Shown: positions 62,028-64,000 of the stretch, piece by piece
Layout: every line of letters starts with the position of its first letter
Position numbering within the stretch: position 1 is the stretch's first letter
From: Lachnospiraceae bacterium
Lineage (GTDB): Bacteria > Bacillota > Clostridia > Lachnospirales > Lachnospiraceae
Length of the DNA stretch: 64,000 nt
Assembly (NCBI GenBank): GCA_015057665.1
Contig: SVDY01000002.1
Location: forward strand, 62,001 to 126,000
Direction of reading: 5' to 3'
Made by a program: the position numbers and the translations under genes
Notes under the pieces: generated by a model
Seen by the model: the letters and a program-made list of their open reading frames with translations, nothing else
What the model was told of the DNA's origin: nothing
The model's database searches: none

Positions 62028-63110
62028 CTACAATAATTTGAATTCTTTAAAAAACACAAGATGGGTCGTCGGAGAAAATGCTCCAAAGCCTTTGTCAAGA
62101 ACCGTAATGACACCCCTTTGATTGTCTGTAAACTCTACAGTTATGGTAAGTCTTCCTGTCTTTCTTGGTCTTGCCGGCAGTCCGGAAATGTCTACAGACT
62201 CCACCTGTTTTTCCTTTGTCTGAGAATGTACAAATACAATATCCGCACGTCCGCCCCGCTCCATAATCACATCGACGGAACCTTTTGCCTCGTACCATGG
62301 AATTCCCGCAACGGTAATAGGAACAAAGCTTTCTCCGGACCCGCTGTCCATCACTCCGGATTCATATACGACTGTCTCCGGAGACTGTACCGTATAATCT
62401 TCTTTGGCATTCCGGCAGAGCATCATTCCATAAAAACAATTCCCGGAAGAAAAGAGATTCTGTCCAAAGAATGCTCTTCTTCCATCGCAAATAACTTTTA
62501 AGGATTTCTGCATCCATTTCCCATCAAAGCCGGTTCCCGTAAGAAAAACAGTGCTGACCACTTCTTTGGAAAGAATGATTTTTGAAAGATCTGCAAATTT
62601 CTGATCAAGAACCATTCGGTTTTCTTCGGTTTCTCCGGTCAGGCTGAATGCTCCTATAACCTTCTTCTCTGTTTTCATTTCTTTTTTATTCTTTTTATTC
62701 GGATAGTAAAGGCGGTATGCTGTCATCTCCTTACCATCAAAATCAAAGCCGATTACCGTATGTCTGTGAAGTTCTTCTTTCTGCTGCATTACATAGTGGA
62801 CAAAAGAATTCTCATGGCTCAGAAGCCGGATTCCGCTTCTTCCCAATCCATCCTGTCTGAATGCTTTCTCTATTTTTCTGCACTTTGATAATGGATAGTC
62901 TTCACAGGAATAAACAAGGTAATCCGGTACGTTATGTTCATAACGGCTTTCCAAAAATTCTTTGATAATACGAATCAGTTCATCTGCATCCCGATTCTTC
63001 TCAAGGGCAAATGTTTCATTCACGAATTCTTTTTGATTCTCTATGGCACAGCTTAAAATCAGATGATGCTCTCTGATATCTGCGCCTAAAATCAGTCGAT
63101 TGCTGCTCAT
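62028..63110 (-). CDS. DUF5716-like hypothetical protein with actin/Hsp70-like N-terminus
   Basis: A 360-aa protein. The first strand LILGADIREHHLILSCAIEN and the later VIGFDFDGKEMTAYRLYY look like phosphate-1 and phosphate-2 loops of a degenerate actin/Hsp70 fold, with VVSTVFLTGTGFDGKW as a possible adenosine loop. The C-terminal part (about 250-360) is beta-rich, with TITVEFTDNQRGVITVLDKG, like an Hsp70 substrate domain. Together with the next gene it resembles a conserved Lachnospiraceae DUF5716/DUF5717 pair. Function unknown. Confidence 0.65.
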   Translation of the reverse strand: MSSNRLILGADIREHHLILSCAIENQKEFVNETFALEKNRDADELIRIIKEFLESRYEHNVPDYLVYSCEDYPLSKCRKIEKAFRQDGLGRSGIRLLSHENSFVHYVMQQKEELHRHTVIGFDFDGKEMTAYRLYYPNKKNKKEMKTEKKVIGAFSLTGETEENRMVLDQKFADLSKIILSKEVVSTVFLTGTGFDGKWMQKSLKVICDGRRAFFGQNLFSSGNCFYGMMLCRNAKEDYTVQSPETVVYESGVMDSGSGESFVPITVAGIPWYEAKGSVDVIMERGGRADIVFVHSQTKEKQVESVDISGLPARPRKTGRLTITVEFTDNQRGVITVLDKGFGAFSPTTHLVFFKEFKLL

Positions 63111-63131
63111 GTGATATATTTCCTTTCCAGC

Positions 63132-64000
63132 CTAACGGTCACTTAAGAACTTAAGCTGTTCCTTCATTCTTGCCATTATTTTCTCATAATCTGTCATCCA
63201 GTTTCCCGCATTGCCCTTTTCCTCAGCCATCTTCGTCAGCAGATGATTTCTGCTTCCCGGGACGACTCCATCCATTCTTGTAACGGAAACAGGAATTTCC
63301 TGACCCTGAACACTGACCTGGCAAATAGATTCGAAACCGGACAGATATAAACTTCCATAATAAAATCCGGGAGCAATTTCCTGCATCTTAACCATTGTCT
63401 GTCTGCTTTCCCCGGAACTGTTGGAAACAACAGACAATCTGTATGACTTGCCTTCCTCACTTCCAAACCAGAAGCTGGCGGATTCCCTCCACAAAGCAGG
63501 GACTGCAATAAGCTCTGCAAAACGCTGAAAAAATGGAAATACAACTCCCTGACGGCAGAAATCCCGAACCAGACGATGAATTTTAATTTTTTCCGTTTCT
63601 TTGTATCCCCTTTCTGCCTTAAAATAAAGATAAGAAAGGCAGTTCAAGACTCTGCTCAGGCATTCTTTTCCGGCAAGTCTTCCAAGAGCATCCACATACC
63701 CTTCCGGTACTGTTTTTCCATTCTCATATGAGCCGTTCAGGTTCTGCATGAGACATTCTCTGCTGTATTCTTCCAGCAGGGACTCAGCCAGTTCCATGTC
63801 TCCATCCTTTTCCATGTAGGATAATAATACGGAAAAAAGTCTTTCCTCTTTTGAACCTACAAATCTTATCTGACGAAGAATTTTTTCTTCGAATTGGACG
63901 GTCAGCAGGCCTTCCTTCTTTAATACAGTCCAAAGATCATGAAAGTCAAATATTCTTCCTTCAAAATGTGTTCTTAAGTAGATAAGTATGTCTTTATTAT
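63132..64000 (-). CDS. DUF5717-like hypothetical protein, cut by the window edge
   Basis: The frame is open from the stop at 63132 to the right edge, so the visible 289 codons are the C-terminal end of a longer protein. An internal ATG at 63815 is not the real start. The visible part begins with helical repeats (NKDILIYLRTHFEGRIFDF) and ends in a beta-rich domain with YRLSVVSNSSGE and a final helical segment. I infer a DUF5717-type partner of the neighbouring gene. Confidence 0.65.
   Translation of the reverse strand, partial: NKDILIYLRTHFEGRIFDFHDLWTVLKKEGLLTVQFEEKILRQIRFVGSKEERLFSVLLSYMEKDGDMELAESLLEEYSRECLMQNLNGSYENGKTVPEGYVDALGRLAGKECLSRVLNCLSYLYFKAERGYKETEKIKIHRLVRDFCRQGVVFPFFQRFAELIAVPALWRESASFWFGSEEGKSYRLSVVSNSSGESRQTMVKMQEIAPGFYYGSLYLSGFESICQVSVQGQEIPVSVTRMDGVVPGSRNHLLTKMAEEKGNAGNWMTDYEKIMARMKEQLKFLSDR

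Overview
The window looks like a chromosomal segment of a low-GC, spore-forming Clostridia genome, most likely Lachnospiraceae. The evidence is a spoIIA-sigF-spoVA sporulation operon, Clostridia-type Etf and Nfn proteins, a nupNOPQ-type nucleoside ABC transporter, and a DUF5716/DUF5717-like gene pair at the right end. Almost every gene is on the minus strand. The one plus-strand unit is a MATE-tetR pair at about 5.8-7.8 kb. Species cannot be fixed from sequence alone.

Layout. (1) 0.2-5.2 kb: thiamine operon thiS-F-G-H-E-D behind two complete tandem TPP riboswitches. (2) 5.2-10.6 kb: a patchwork of accessory DNA with an araB remnant, a MATE/TetR pair, a 33-bp repeat array, a hipB gene with an internally deleted hipA, two spoVAC 3'-end fragments and an orphan hsdS. 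(3) 10.6-29.6 kb: a reductive pyrimidine block with PreT/PreA, dihydropyrimidinase, an M20 amidohydrolase, two CoA-transferases, two beta-alanyl-CoA ammonia-lyase-like hotdog proteins, an acyl-CoA dehydrogenase, EtfAB, NfnAB, a ThrE pair, a DUF1097 membrane protein and a MerR regulator. (4) 29.9-48.3 kb: nucleoside uptake and salvage (Crp/Fnr regulator, udp, bmpA-nupOPQ, add, a giant wall-anchored PHP-domain protein, yibE/F-like, upp, cdd, punA, deoB, deoC, a YgjV-like protein). (5) 48.8-51.4 kb: an MtnK-like kinase, an AraC regulator and a lone BMC shell protein. (6) 51.5-55.2 kb: a type I toxin/antisense candidate and spoIIAA-spoIIAB-sigF-spoVAA-AB-AC. (7) 55.4-64 kb: a TPR protein, folC, valS and a Lachnospiraceae-type hypothetical block that runs off the right edge.

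How it fits together (inference). Blocks 3 and 4 form a nucleoside fermentation region. Nucleosides are imported, deaminated and phosphorolysed, and the sugar phosphates enter central metabolism through DeoB and DeoC. The released uracil (or thymine) can be reduced and opened to beta-alanine (or beta-aminoisobutyrate), activated to the CoA thioester, deaminated to acryloyl-CoA and reduced again to propionyl-CoA. The pathway would take up four electrons per uracil, so the base would act as an electron sink for sugar oxidation. Three promoters in block 3 share a -35 element, an AAAACTG core and an exact 19-bp spacer, the signature of MerR-activated promoters, and a merR gene lies inside the block.

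An unexpected pattern is three dispersed copies of the 3' end of spoVAC with its terminator. Each sits just downstream of an unrelated minus-strand gene.
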